Shown in pieces: positions 12,125 to 24,128 of a stretch of DNA of 64,000 nt. Positions within the stretch are counted from its first letter, which is position 1. Every line of letters starts with the position of its first letter. The DNA lies in the NCBI GenBank assembly GCA_003508835.1, contig PUFA01000314.1:186001-250000 (forward strand), given 5' to 3'. The DNA is from Eonycteris spelaea (lineage: Eukaryota; Chordata; Mammalia; Chiroptera; Pteropodidae). Made by a program: the position numbers and the translations under genes. The notes under the pieces were generated by a model. It did no database searches. It saw nothing but the letters and a program-made list of their open reading frames with translations, and was not told the DNA's origin.

Positions 12125-12412
12125 TTTTTTTTAAAGGAATAATGGTAGTAGCCAGAGGAGAGGGGGTTTGGGAGGCTAGGAGAAAGAGGTGAATGGTGAA
12201 AGAAGTAGAAATCATAGCTAATAGGGTCACGGGGATGGGGAGCACGGCTGAGGGAATGTGGTCAGCAGTAAGGTCACAGATACGTGGAGAGCCAGAGGGG
12301 AGAAAGAACAATTAGGAGGATCGTTTTATAAACTATATACCTGTCTAACCAATGTCCCGTATGCTTGAAACTAAAACGAAAATACAATGTAAAAACATAA
12401 ATGAAAAATAAA
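12125..12412 (+). mobile_element. Second L1-type 3' end, adjacent to the first
   Basis: The end of this block (about 12330-12412) follows the L1 3' end of laurasiatherian genomes: 'atacctgtctaacca', 'gcttgaaactaa', then 'aaaaataaa'. Upstream it is purine-rich (agccagaggagaggggg). It could be a continuation of the preceding L1 after an internal rearrangement, or a separate insertion in the same orientation. Confidence 0.55.
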
Positions 12413-13436
12413 GGAGACGCAGGCAAAAAACAATTTTTTTTAATTAAGTAAAATAAAAAATAAATGGATATAGGTGTAGACGTGAAAGGTGTTGTAATTC
12501 CTAGACTGGCTCTTCGACTGGCCATAAAAGTAACGACCCAAGGGCTACGATTTCTCGACCCATCACAAGCGAGGTGAAGACAATTAAATACACCAACAGG
12601 AAAAGGCAGCTGAAAATCACCAGCAGGAGGGAAATGATAAATCGGGACCCAGAGCGAGGCATCTGAGGGAACGAGGACGAGTAACTCTGGTCTGCTCTGC
12701 GTCCTGAAACCACTGACAGATGACAATGTCGCCAGACCGGCCGGACGTGGGCTGAGGGGCCGGGCACCGGGCGCAGTGCTGCCCGTGGAGACTCGCACCG
12801 AATCCTCACAGGAGCGGGACAGGCCTGCGACACCTGCCAACAGACCTAGTGGACGTGACGTGTGCCACGTCCAAGCCTCACGGCCTCGCTGGACGCCCCT
12901 GTGAACACTTCTTAAATATCACCGACTTGCTGTTCTGAAGCCGTCATTACGGATGCGCCTGTGTGGGAACCCTGAGACACGGAATCGGAAGTTGAAGCCA
13001 CGGGACACGGGGAGCCACACGTTGTTGTAAAGATGTTGACGTTTCCTGATACATTTTAGCAAAGGCTGGGCCTCAGTCTCATCCTGTCTCAGGGAACACT
13101 GTGCTCCAGCTTCCCCTAAATTGCCCTGGAAAGAAATGACATCAGAGGGACAGACCTGACTCAGCACCCTCAGGAGACAGCTGGGCGGACCCGAAATGAC
13201 GACCAGACTGAGTGAGAACCAGGGTGCGGACTGGGCCGTCGGCCTCCCCGGCTCTCAGGGGTATATAATCTGTTCTGCGTGCCGTGAGCTTCCTTTGATT
13301 TATTGAACCCTCACGCTGCTGACGGCTTTTCAGAATTCAGACACCTACCTGCACGTCCGCGCAGGACAGGGCCCTGGCTGTCTCCAAGGAGACCAGCTTT
13401 GGGCAGACAACGCTTCTGACGACACTGAGTTCCCTA
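12413..13436. other. Unassigned sequence
   Basis: An A/T-rich start (12420-12475) is followed by GC-rich DNA. No exon or recognisable repeat is supported up to the MER5A at 13437. Confidence 0.35.
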
Positions 13437-13636
13437 GAGCAGGCTGGTCACCTTTGACCCTACTGACATTGGGGGCTGGTCAATCTCTGTGCCAGGGGTG
13501 CCCTGAGCATCTCTGCCCACCAGACGCCAAGAGCACCACCCCAATGGGGCGAATACATCTTTAGCCACTGCCAAGTGCTGTCTGGGGGGCAAGAGGGAGG
13601 CAAAAATCCCCCTTGATCTTGTGAGAAACCAGTCCT
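13437..13636 (-). mobile_element. MER5A-like hAT-Charlie DNA transposon, near full length
   Basis: About 200 bases follow the reverse complement of MER5A: 'agcaggctggtcacctttga', 'ctactgacattgggggctgg', 'gccctgagcatctctgccca', then the block with 'atctttagccactgccaa' and 'ggcaaaaatccccctt'. This is the most complete MER5A in the window. The terminal inverted repeats are too worn to give an exact target-site duplication. Confidence 0.85.
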
Positions 13637-15984
13637 AGGAAGACGCTCACGGGCGAGCCCGATGCCTGGAACGTTTCAGGGAGACCTGTGAACGCCGTGT
13701 GTCGATCCTACGTGGTGGGTGAGAAGGGGGAGCCCCGATCAGCCACCAGACACACGCAGAGAAAGGAACGTGCTGACACGCAAGTTCCATCGGACTCACT
13801 CAGACGGCCTTGGGGAGGCGGCGAAGAAGCTGCTTCGAAGTGTTAGAACGTCAGGCCTCACCCCGAAGTGGTCCCACCTTCTTGTCCACGGCACGGGCGG
13901 CGCTGTCCCCGCGGGGATCAGTGGCAACGGAATGCTCCCCCGGAGCCGTGCACGGGGCAGACCTGGAACCCCCAAACGCAGAGGGCCCCGTGCCGTGCAG
14001 CAGAAAGTGAGCAGCTCACATGGCCGTCTCGGCCCGGCATGCACCGTCGGGCGAACTTTCGAAGGCCTTCGCGGCTCACGCGTGGCCTCCGCAGAGCCAA
14101 CCTCGTTACTCTGCATCCAGTTCCCAGCGCCCCCCGTGAGCACGGACGCGAGGAACGTCCCCGAAGGAGGGAAAACGCGAACCCTCGAAGCCGTGTGTGC
14201 GCCACCCCGCCGTCGGGGGGCAGAGAGCCCCCGTCGCACGCACCTGCCGGACGACCACCCTCGCGCTGAACGGAGACGCCGGCCGTGCAGCAGGGCCCCC
14301 CGGCACGCGCAGGGGCCCACCCGTCGTGCCTTTCAGCTCCGGGACGCCTTCTCGCATCACAGAACGTCTTCATTCAGAGCTCGACAACTCTCACAGCTGC
14401 AGGGCTTCGAGGGTTCAAGAGCCACATTTCCGTCCATCTGCTCCCCGCCGAGCTGCACTGCACACAGGATTGATATTCTACGTACGGCCACGGACAAAGA
14501 CATGCTTACAGGGCGCAAAGCGACAATATTCCACGTGAGGACACACTGTGAACAGCGCTCGGCTAAAAACATGACATATGCAACGAAAATGTGGTGTCCC
14601 GGAGGAAGAGGTAGTTTGTAAAGCAAACAGTGTGTGGTCACCCAGAAAAAGGTCTTTAAACTGGATGCAAAAAAAAAAAAGCAAAAAAGATGAAAGGTCA
14701 GTAAACACTTTGCCCTTCGCTGCCCCCAATAGGAACATGTGTAACGAAAGCAGCCGACATGTCATTAATCTAACAGAGACTGGAAAGACCTGACTCGTAC
14801 GTCAAATTATTGAGACCCGCGGCAGCCCGCTGTGTACGCCGGGAAGTCCGCCTGCGTGTCAGCCCGCCTCACCCGAAAAGCTTTGCCTTCGGTTCCGCAA
14901 ACAGAGGGGACAGAAAACACAGCCCTTTCTCTAGCTGGTCACTTCGCAATGAGTCACAGAGGAGCGGACACGCGTTTGGGAGGACTTGAACGTGTCACCC
15001 TGCCCAGCAAGCCAAACCCCTCCTGATGGTAAAGATTCTGAAACGGGGATTGAACCGTCTCGACGCGCTGGGTCCGAGCCCCGCCCCCTCCCCTGCCCAT
15101 CGCCGACCCTAAACCCCATCAGACCAAATCTTGGCTGCGGCAGGTCTGGCAAAGAGCACGCTGCGCCACACTCCACATCCGGCATCCGGCCCCCGCGGGA
15201 CACGCCAACAGATGAATCAGTCCCAGCTCCGTTGCCCCACTTTGCCCCAAGAGGTCAAAGAAACCCGCTCCGATGGTTGTACCAAAGTTATACACTCATC
15301 GGTGTCGACAAGACGCCCCCGCAGGGAAAGTCGTTGCTTCGGGGTTAAGAAGCGCAGTGACATGCCCGTCACGACGTCACTGATTTTTATTTTTCTGGAC
15401 ACAGCTTAAGTTACGTACACATGCACGTTCCAGAATAATCTAGAATCCTCTCTCTCTTAAAGATCAGACTTTGTCCTGCCGACCACAGGGTATCGAAGAA
15501 GTTTGCACACACAGCCCAAGCTGATACTTCTGCAGGTAAGCCGAGCCCAGGGTGTGGGAACAGGAAAGCAAGCTCAGGGACAGGTGCGGGGTGCTGTCAC
15601 ACGTGCCCACTACCGAGCAGAGGCAGGAGAGGAGGAGGGGAAGGAGGCAGGTGTCACTGCGAGGGCAGGTGGCGGGAAGCGGGGCTGGCCCAGGGAGCCA
15701 CCTCGGTCTCCTCTGCTGCACTGCTCTAAACACTTCCTCTGCTGCTCTGCCCTTTGGGAGGAAAAGGGAACCAAGCAGCAGGCAGGAGGGACATGTAGGC
15801 CCGTGTCGCTTAAGCACAGTTCCCATGACCGTGGGCCCGTGGGACCGGCGTGGGACGGAGCCCATGAGGGAAGCAGTGCCGTCGGTGCCGTGGGCGCGAC
15901 CTGCCCTCTCCCGACACGGAATGGAATCCCTGCCCACGTCTGCACGCCACTCACACGCCAGACATCACGGGCCCGAGTTTCAAG
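13637..15984. other. Unassigned GC- and CpG-rich sequence with long spurious open frames
   Basis: The stretch 13720-14470 is very CpG-rich and carries long open frames on both strands, the longest being 300 codons from 13719 to 14621. These frames are rich in Arg, Pro, Gly and Ala, show no domain, and overlap similar frames on the other strand, which is what stop-poor GC-rich DNA gives. The parts 14560-14800 and 15390-15480 are AT-richer. An A-run lies near 14670-14690. Confidence 0.45.
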
Positions 15985-16385
15985 CACTTCTTGGCAAAAC
16001 ACGCACCCATCCATCGATGAACGGACGGAGAAGCCGAGTGGTGTCTACACGCGGCGGGGTGTCATGCGGTCTCAACAAGGAAAAATACTCTGCCATACAG
16101 CACCGATAACCCTTTAAAAGACGTTCCCCCTGAGCGACATAACAGGGCACGAATACGGTGCGATTCCATTTATACATGGTCCCCAGGGAGTCCAGTTTAC
16201 AGGGACAGAGAGTTGAATGGTGGTTGCCAGGGGCCGGGGAGGCGGGGATGGAGAGTGGCTGTGTCACGGGGGGCAGCGTTTCAGTTTGGGGAGACGCTGG
16301 CAGTCATGGCAGGGGTGATGCTTACACCAGAGCGTGGGCACACGTAATGGCGCTGAGCTGCACACTGACACATGCGTGAGATGGG
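15985..16385 (+). mobile_element. LINE-1 3' region fragment
   Basis: The order of phrases matches the L1 ORF2 end and 3' UTR: 'cacccatccatcgatgaa' near 16005, 'aaaaatactctgccataca' near 16080, 'gcgattccatttatacatgg' near 16160, 'gaatggtggttgccagggg' near 16214 and 'aatggcgctgagctgcacac' near 16347. Frames are broken throughout. Many A/T consensus positions are G or C here (gaacggacgg for gaatggatgg). Confidence 0.8.
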
Positions 16386-16399
16386 AACCCTCCCACACG

Positions 16400-17070
16400 G
16401 CCGGGGGGTGGACTGTAAACTGGTGCAGCCACTGTGGAAAACAGTACGGAGGGTCCTCGGAAAATTAAGGCTAGAATTACCACATGACCCAGCAATCCCT
16501 CTGTGGCGTCTTCGACCCCTCCCACTTGAAAACATTTCTCCTTGAAGACTTAGGCACCCAAGTTCATTGTGGCGTGATTCACGGCGGCCAGGACAGGAAA
16601 CAACTCAAGGGTCCTTCGATAGATGAGATGACTGGATAACGAAAAGGCGGTACCCACATACAATGGGATATTACTCAGCCGTAAGAAAAGATGAAATACT
16701 GCTACCTGAGACAATACGGATGGATCTTGAGATTATCGTGCATAAGCGAAGTAAGTCATACAGAAAAAGTTGAGAACCATATGAGTTCTGTTACATGTGG
16801 GACAGACAGACAGAGACTTAAGGACACAGACAACAGCTTGGTGGTTGCCAGACAGAACAGGGGAGAGGAAAGGTTGATTAGGGTAAAGGGGATCAAATAT
16901 TTGGTGACCAAAGATTTGACTTTGGTAGTGAACACGCAATGCAAAAATATACTTATGACGTATTACTGCGTTGTACACTTGAAACCTATATGTTTATTAA
17001 CCCACGTCATCTAAACAAACACCACGAGAAAGTACTTGTCACCCTTAAAACGGTTAATAATGTGGTAAAT
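16400..17070 (+). mobile_element. LINE-1 3' end with ORF2 C-terminal remnant
   Basis: It begins near 'taaactggtgcagccactgt' and 'ccacatgacccagcaatccc', hallmarks of the L1 ORF2 3' region. It continues through 'tgggatattactcagccg' at 16668 (the Tyr-Tyr-Ser-Ala motif) to 'cgttgtacacttgaaaccta' near 16970 and 'ccttaaaacggttaataatg' near 17043. It follows directly after another L1 3' fragment in the same orientation, so two insertions, or one L1 with an internal duplication, lie head to tail. No intact reading frame remains. Confidence 0.85.
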
Positions 17071-17271
17071 TGCATGTTATGTATATTTTATCACGATAAA
17101 CAAGAATCCTTTGTAAATCTGACTTAACAGGTGTCAAGTTAAGGCGTGAGCTCTCAGTGATAGTCTTTTCTTGGGGGGATGATTTTCACGTTGTGGGTTC
17201 CATCAAAAACTTGCTAATGATGCATATGGGTGTCTTATAAAGATGGGGCATTTGGAGAATTCCAGAGTTAG
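17071..17271. other. AT-rich flank of the L1
   Basis: AT-rich unassigned sequence between the L1 end and the tandem duplication. It may include the worn L1 tail. Confidence 0.35.
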
Positions 17272-17450
17272 TCTAAGAAATAAAACTCTGAGTTAATACT
17301 GACCACGAAAACCAAATTATTTTCCTTTTTAATAGGGATTTAACAGAAATATATTAACTTATTCTAAGTAATAAAACTCCGAGTTACTAATGACCATAAA
17401 AAAAAACTTTTCCTTTTTAACAAGGATTTAATAGAAAGATATTCATTTGT
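17272..17450. repeat. Diverged 91-bp tandem duplication in an AT-rich island
   Basis: Two direct copies start at 17272 and 17363. They share 'taataaaactc(t/c)gagtta', 'tgacca(c/t)', 'ttttcctttttaa(t/c)a' and 'ggattta(a)(c/t)agaaa(t/g)atatt' in the same order. Small indels fall in the A-run. I do not recognise the unit as a known repeat. The copies differ at roughly one base in five by eye, so the duplication is old. Confidence 0.8.
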
Positions 17451-17680
17451 ATAAATTAATTAAACGATTGAATTATTACATAATTTATTCAAATAAATTA
17501 AATCATCGTATTAAGTTAATGTCATAAAGCTGAATCACGAAACAGCTCATTTGCTCTAATATGAATTTAATTAATATAAATTGATAAAGTTAAACTGAAT
17601 TGATGTCTATGAATTACGCATGTGATCATGTCAAAAATTCGTTTTTCAATGCAAAAAAAAAAAAAAAAAAGAAAACGTGA
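17451..17680. other. AT-rich island
   Basis: About 200 bases are over 75% A+T by eye, with TTAATTAA-like palindromic words (near 17456 and 17566), ending in an A-run of about 18 at 17653-17670. No gene features are visible. It stands out from the GC-rich surroundings. Confidence 0.6.
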
Positions 17681-17929
17681 TTTAGGGAAAGAAATGCACG
17701 TCTACGGCCTTACTCTCTGCTGAGTTTTTAGTGACACCGAGTAGAGCTGTAAGTCCACATGTCACGCTTTACTACGGTGCCTGTGCCCGTGCCTCGTGTC
17801 CAGCACCGATGGCCGCTTCGCTATGTTGAAGGACGGTGCAGGGCCATGCTCTCTCCTCACGCATGAAGGGTTCCGGCCACCCACCGACCGCACCAGCCTC
17901 AGCCCTGTTGCCGTCTGGGTCCGAATTCT

Positions 17930-18022
17930 CTGGAGTGTGGGAGGAGCGGGGGGTGCAGGGCTGTCCGGGCACTGCAGACTGTTGAGCAGCATCCCTGGCC
18001 TCTCCCCTCCAATGCCAGCATC
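17930..18022 (-). mobile_element. MER5A-like fragment
   Basis: The reverse complement matches the central part of MER5A: 'gggctgtccgggcactgcag' followed by 'ttgagcagcatccctggcct' and 'ccaatgccagca'. The upstream half (17760-17925) may belong to it but is too diverged to call. Confidence 0.75.
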
Positions 18023-18056
18023 TCACGCACATACACACTCCAGCTGCAACATCTCT

Positions 18057-18079
18057 CACACACACACACACACACACAC
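18057..18079. repeat. (CA)n microsatellite
   Basis: A 23-base array directly after the MER5A fragment. The flanks 'cacactccagctg' (about 18033) and 'cacaccccagctg' (about 18073) are similar, which suggests a small local duplication around the repeat. Confidence 0.93.
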
Positions 18080-19999
18080 CCCAGCTGTGACAGTCGACTA
18101 AGTCTCTAGACTTGGCCAAGTGTCCCCTGGAGGACACATAGCCCCAGTGGATTTCTACTGCCCTACATCGAGAAAAGAAGCTATTTTGGGAACTGCCCGT
18201 GTTTATAAAGAAAACCAAAAAGGAACAGTAGGAAAAACAACATGTTTGGGTTTAGCAGAAGAGCAGACGTAGTGAAAAATGCCTGAAACGAAAGAATTCT
18301 TTGATCGTCCTCGGGCCCCTGGCTGCCCATTTTACAACCAGAATCTACAGCCAATTTTAAAGAGTGGATTCTTGAATGTAATTAAACAAGAGCTGAATGA
18401 ACGTCCATTTGAGTCAAATTCACTAGACTTTCAGAGCATTAGCTGGAAAAAGAGTGTTCGGCTGTTGACCTCACGTCCCGGCTGACTCGGGTTCGAGAAT
18501 AAAGAATACCCAGTTCCTCGGGAGAATGCAGAAGGAGAGGGGTCGGGGGAGCTGAATCGTGTTATCCAACGACACTTCATCCAGGACGCGGCATCAGCTG
18601 GAGACACAAAAGCCATTCTATCGAATTATCCACAGGGAATCCACGTCTTCAAATCAACAAGCCAGGGTTCCTAGGGTGCTTGAAGCTTTATCGGTTTTGA
18701 TAAAACAGATTAGCAACACCTCACGCACTCTACACCCCCCCCCACCGCACTCGTTGTACACCCCCCACACTGCACCCAGGCCAGCTGCAGCAGTGCCGCC
18801 TTGGCATGAGAACCCCCACTGGTCTTGAACATGGCGGGCTGCCTGGGTGACTCCCGCAGGCCCTGTCCTTCCTTATCGTGACGTCCGGGTCTGTCCACCT
18901 CTCTCAGAGTCATGGCACGTTAATGAGAACCATCTGGCTCAGCTGTGCCCTTCTTGGATTTCACAAATAAAAGGAATCGGTGAGAACTGGGTACCATCCC
19001 ACTTACTCAGACCCCCCAAAGAACAGTAATCAGAGACAAAGGAGAAGAAGAAGAAAGATGTCAGAATAAGCAGGCACACACACACACAGGCAGCACAAAG
19101 AGCCCGCAGCTCCAAAACCAAGTCTGTCCCAGGGGTTCTCGGTCACTTCCGGGCTGTGAATGAGAACGGGGAGTGGGGAAGAGAAGCAGGCGGGCGAGGG
19201 GAACACGGCCTGACTCTCGACGTGCTCACACAGCTCCGTCGCGCGCACCACGAGCGGTGAGGTGGGACGCACTGCCACCGTGCAGAAGAGGAGACCGAGG
19301 CTCCGGGGATCGGACTCCCGCCCGGAACTTCCAGAGGGCGCAGGCGGCGGAGCGGAGCTGTCAACACCGTGGGACCTCGCTCTCTCCTTCCTCCGCCTCA
19401 CGCTGGGGGCGCAGTGATCAAAATAAGGGGTGCGCGAGCTTTCAGTGCTCGGAGGGCTGACCCCCCATGGAAACGCCGGGGCCCTCTGACTGCAGTTCCT
19501 GGGGACGGCGTAGATGGACGTCCGGTCTTCCGGAGGGAGGCAGGTGCGTCTCTGCAGCCGTAACGTGGTGCAGACCCAGTGGACCCGTGATTCTGACTTC
19601 GCTCGCCCTGAGAGTGACCGCTGGGGTTTCCTGAGGTCCCCGGGCACAGGGGGGACTGGAAGTTGCTTCCGTAACTGGACTCTCTCTTTCTCCATCATCC
19701 CCAGAGGACTCCGGGGCGAGGCAGGTCAATGAGAGACTCAGTGACAGCCTGGGCTGTCGCTGCTCCTGCGTGGCAGGGGACTCATTGTCTGCCCGGCCGG
19801 GACTCTGTCCTGAGCAGGGTCTGCACGCAGAGAAGGCCACCACGGCCCAGCTGCTCTGGGGACAGGATCCTGATGGGGCTTCAGTCAGTGGGGGCAAGGC
19901 GCACAGGCGGGGGGACCCAGGGAGGCACCGCCTCTCGGTGCATGGCTTCCTCGTCTGGACTGTGCGGCAGCAACCTCACCAGCTGCGTGAGGAATAATA
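18080..19999. other. Unassigned sequence
   Basis: A 68-codon ATG-initiated open frame at 18279-18485 has unusually varied amino-acid usage for this window, but no recognised domain and no clear splice context, so it is not called as a gene. C-runs lie near 18728 and 18757. A (CA)n-like stretch is at 19076-19088. The part 19140-19700 is CpG-rich. Confidence 0.4.
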
Positions 20000-20800
20000 C
20001 CGGGGGACTCCAAACGGCGTCTGGTTCACCCCGAAACTGTGCACGGATGTCCACAGCGGCTCACCCGTCACGCCCCGAACCAGAAAGGTCCAACGCCCGC
20101 CCACAGCAGGCGCATGGAGGGAACCACGCCGGCACGTCCGTCCCGTGCTACTACGGTCGGCAGGAGCCCAGCTGTGGTAGCGGCGTGCGGGGATGGCGGT
20201 GGTGGCACAACGGAGCTATGTCGTGCGCGTGCCGCCGTTCACCGGTGCCATCGCCCAGGCACTGACGAACCAGAAACGTCTCCATTTGCACCAACAGCGG
20301 CCACGTCACCGCCCCTCCTGTGGATCCTGAGGTCACGCCACGTAACACGCTGTCGGTGGGGGAGGGCGGGGAGGGAGCTCTGGGACTCACTGTGCCACTT
20401 CGGCCACTCCCTGCGAGCCTCAAATTGTTCCAACGGAGAAGGCGTCAAAAGGCACCGTGTCTGCTAGATGAGCCGCTACACACGTGTGGCGTGCCCGCCC
20501 GACGCGCGGTGTTGTGGGGCAGCACGACGGAATGAAATGCTGTGCCCCGTGCGACGACGCGCGGACGGACCCTGGACACCTCACGCCGAGTGACAAGGAA
20601 CACGTCACGCTCACGATGCCGTGTATGCCGGACACCCAGAACGGGCAGACCCGCGGACACTGGGCGCGAACTGGGGGCTGTCAGGGGCCAGGAACGGGAA
20701 CCGACTGGTACGTGTATCTGGGAGAGACGGAATGTTGTAACACGGACTAGTGACACTTAGTTGCACAACCGTGTGAACAGGGTAAAAACGACGAACTGTC
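20000..20800 (+). mobile_element. Heavily diverged LINE-1 3' region (probable)
   Basis: Scattered L1 phrases occur in the right order: 'gaaactgtgcacggatgtcc' near 20032, 'cggaatgaaatgctg' near 20528, and 'acacttagttgcacaaccgtgtgaac' (20753-20778, about 26 bases) as in the L1 3' end. The sequence between is very GC-rich and hard to align by eye. It could be a MaLR or another repeat in part. Confidence 0.45.
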
Positions 20801-23800
20801 CACCGGACGTGGCTGGACTCTTGGGACGTGAGTTCCATCCCAATAAAGCTGGCGCCACGCATGGCCATGGCCGGCCCTCGGGAACTGCAATGCAAGCACT
20901 GCCCTGTGCCTTACTGCTCATCCTCTCCTCACCGGTGGGCCTGGCGTACTCTGAGACTCCGTACACACAGAGGCCCTGCCTTACTGGCAGGGGTGTCTCC
21001 CTCAGGGGTGCCCAGGCACACCGAGATGGCAGCTCTCACTCTAAGAGAGTCAGAGTCCGAGTCTGCTGTGGGCATTGTGCCGGCAAGGTCAAGGTCAAAG
21101 TCCTTGCCTGGCAGGGTCCAGTTCAAAGTCCTTCCCTTTCACGTACGCCTCTTCTGGTCCCCCTTCCCACCCCTGCACTCCACCAGGCTGGCTTAGCAGC
21201 TTGAAAAAGCTTGCTGGTTCCCAGCTCGGCCCACAGAGTCCCTTGCCTAGGACACATTTCAGTTACCAGCAAAGCCACGTCCGGCCTCCCTCCCACGCGG
21301 GGGGTCCGGCCTTGCTCGGCGGCTCCGGCACACGCTGAGGCCCTTCCTCGGAGTTCCCACAGCAGGGGACACCTGTGCACGTGACAGCGTTCTGCTCTGG
21401 GCCCCTTCTGCGCCCATAATGCCTTCCCCCCACACCAAGGAAGGCCTAGTTCACACACTGCTGTGTTCACGGGACAGATTCAAAAATGGGCATCCGAGAA
21501 ATATATATATTTCATACGAAAGTCTAAAAGGAGGCTCCTGACTCGGATGAAAATGGCCCTCACCGTCGACTGGCCTCGTTCTCGGGGAGTCTGGACTGTA
21601 TAGCCCCAGCGACAGCCCGTGCAGGGCTCCAACGGCAGGAAACGCGTCCCCAGGGCCCTGCCTCACGGGCCCCGCAGCCTCAGGAGGCTGCCAGACCAGG
21701 CCTTTGCGGAACACCCTGGCTGGGCCACCAGTCACGACACAGCTGCCTGGCATTGTTCCCAAGGCGTTTCAAGACGAACGCGTGAGAAGCTGTCGAAAAC
21801 CTCTGGGGAGGAACAAGTAACCTCGCACGCGTGTGGGGGGAACGGGGCTGCTCCAGAAAGCCAAGCGTAAGGAGCCCCTCCCCGTCGCCTGCCGCGGATC
21901 CGTGCCTCCCGGACGCGCCATCGAAGCCGAGTTGGCTGTGACGGGCCACCGCCCGCGGACAGCTCAGCCCCCAGCAGGTGAGAGGCCTCAAGCAACCACC
22001 GGTTTGTTTCCAGCTGGCACCCGGGAAGGACAGGGAGAGGCCGACAGGACGCTCGTCACGTCACACGAAGCCCACGGCGCAACGTCACTTACTCAGAGGC
22101 GAACGCGGGGCGCACCCCTCCTTCCGTCCGGGGCGGGCGTGCGAGCCCGTGTGCTGGCGTCAGCTACCTGGGGGTGAAAAGACACGGGAGGTGAGGCACA
22201 GCGGGAGTGACCAAACCCTCACGCGCACACGCGTGACCGTCACGCGGCCGGCGGGGACCTGCATCGCGGCACGCAGGGGGCTGCCGCCAGCACCGTGCCC
22301 GGGGGGTGATGGCCAGTGCTGGGGACCCTGCCTTCCCACACGCGCCACGCGACGGCACGCTGCACACACGCACGCCACACGCCAGTCCGCCACGTCCCCG
22401 ATCTCAGGACCTAGGATGAGTGTATCGTGACTCCATCGACGACGCGTCTGTTTCTAGACCCGCACTCCGTCTCGTGGGAAGAGGCGGTGCTGCGCGCCTG
22501 CTGTGGCACCGGGGACCCACCCGGACGGTCTCCGTCCTGGGGGCAGGGGCCAGCGGGGACCGGGGACGAGGCCGGCCGAGCACGAGCTCCATCAGCAGGA
22601 CCACAGCGGGCTTTGCAGCCTGTGGGCAGGGGGCCAGCCGGGGGGCGGGGAGCGCGTCACGGGAGGGGCCGCAGGCCCGCGGACGACTCCAGCTCCCGGC
22701 CGGAGCCATGCCGTGCGTGGCCGTGCCACCCCCTGGGAGGCAGATGAGCGCAGGAGACATGAAGACGGTTCTTTACGCCTCGCCCGGGGGAAGCCCCTCC
22801 GATCTGCAGGAGTCCGGTCAGCAGCTCCCGAACGCAGCGCTGTGAGCGAGTGGGACAGGCCCCGGCTCCAGCACCTCGGAGCCGCCCTGGCTGCGACCTT
22901 TCACCTTCCCCACCGCTAAAGCGGGTGCTTCTCGCCGAGGGCAGCGCTGACGCGGGACGAGGCAACGCCCTGCGGCCAGGCGGCCTCGTGCGGTGCGCCG
23001 TGGGGTGCTGAGGGCGTCGCTGGGCTCGACCCACGAGGGAACGGTGGCCGCCCACTGCCCCTCCGCACCGAACCCCACCCCCCGTCTCAGGCAGGCGGGA
23101 ATGCAGAACAGGGGGTGTCCCTGGCTTCGAGGGACAGTCGTCTCTCGAAACTCAGTGCGGGACTAGCAAATCATAGCTGCTGAGAGACGAATGCCAGGGA
23201 GGTCAGCGGATGACAGGACCCCAAGGAACCGCGTGGGGCCCTCTGCACGCGCACGCTGTCTGGAAGAAATCCCGGGGGCCTTCCCAGAGGAGGCGAGGCT
23301 CCTGCAGACCCAGGAAGCCACGCGCGCAGGAAGAGAAACGGGCTGCGGACGAGACCCGGGGGCACAGGGAGGACACGGAGGTTTCTCGCCACGTCGGCCG
23401 AGGCTCCCGTGCTGCTCAGCAAAGGGCTGGCGACAGGGCAGGGCCAGAAGGGCTGGGCCGTGAGCCGTGCACAGGACAGCGCTGCCTGACCCGCGGGGTG
23501 AAGGAGGGGCCGTCTGGGCCACAGGGCCCTGCAGACGGCACCCACCCAAGCAGGCGCAGGGCCCCCGGCTCGGCCTGCTGAACCATGGACGGACTTGAGG
23601 GCTCACCGCAGGACAGAGGACAGCCAGTCAGGATGCAGGGACCCGGGAAGAAGGAATCCAGCCCGACCAGTATGGGCCGACCTCACTGCATGGCCCCCCC
23701 CAGGTAAGCACACCTGCCTGGCGGCAGTGCTGGCTCAGAGACCAGCCTGCTTGGGGAGCAGGGGGCACCGAGACTCTCCTTTCCGACCCGCGCCCTGAAG

Positions 23801-24090
23801 CATCCCGCTCCCAACCCCCGGCCTGCCCCCCCCGCCGAGAGAAAGCAAAGCAGATCCTACTCTTCCTGTGTTCACATCCTCCAAGCTCACGAGGGCCCCA
23901 CCCCCCGCCGAGTGCTGCGTGCAACGCTGAACTGGGTGAACGTGCTGGCGAACGCGCCAGATGCCTGACCCACTTAGCTGCCCGCTCCGTCTTCGTCCAC
24001 AGCGTCGCTGTGCACACCCACTGCATTACAAAAAGTTAAAAAAAAAAAAAAGCAGCGCAGAATTGCAGGCCTCACTTTGCTCCTAATTAA

Positions 24091-24094
<4 letters not shown>
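20801..24094. other. Unassigned GC-rich block, very CpG-rich at 21,900-23,600
   Basis: CpG density is high enough at about 22000-23100 for a CpG-island caller to mark it, but neighbouring DNA is also CpG-rich, so this alone is weak evidence for a promoter. No TATA box, initiator or first-exon structure can be supported. Short tandem copies of 'aaggtcaa(g/a)' lie near 21088-21100. An A-run of about 13 is at 24039-24051. Confidence 0.4.

Positions 24095-24126
<32 letters not shown>
24095..24126. repeat. (CT)16 microsatellite
   Basis: A perfect 32-base CT array, followed after about 20 bases by a MIR-like phrase 'cctcagctgtgaaacgagg'. Confidence 0.96.

Positions 24127-24128
<2 letters not shown>

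Noticed and set aside
13719..14621. 300-codon open frame on the plus strand
   Set aside because: Composition is Arg/Pro/Gly/Ala-rich, other frames on both strands are open over the same interval, and there is no domain. GC-rich DNA lacks stop codons.
18279..18485. 68-codon ATG frame with varied amino acids
   Set aside because: No recognised family, no supporting splice sites or promoter, and the length is within chance expectation. It could be revisited with conservation data.
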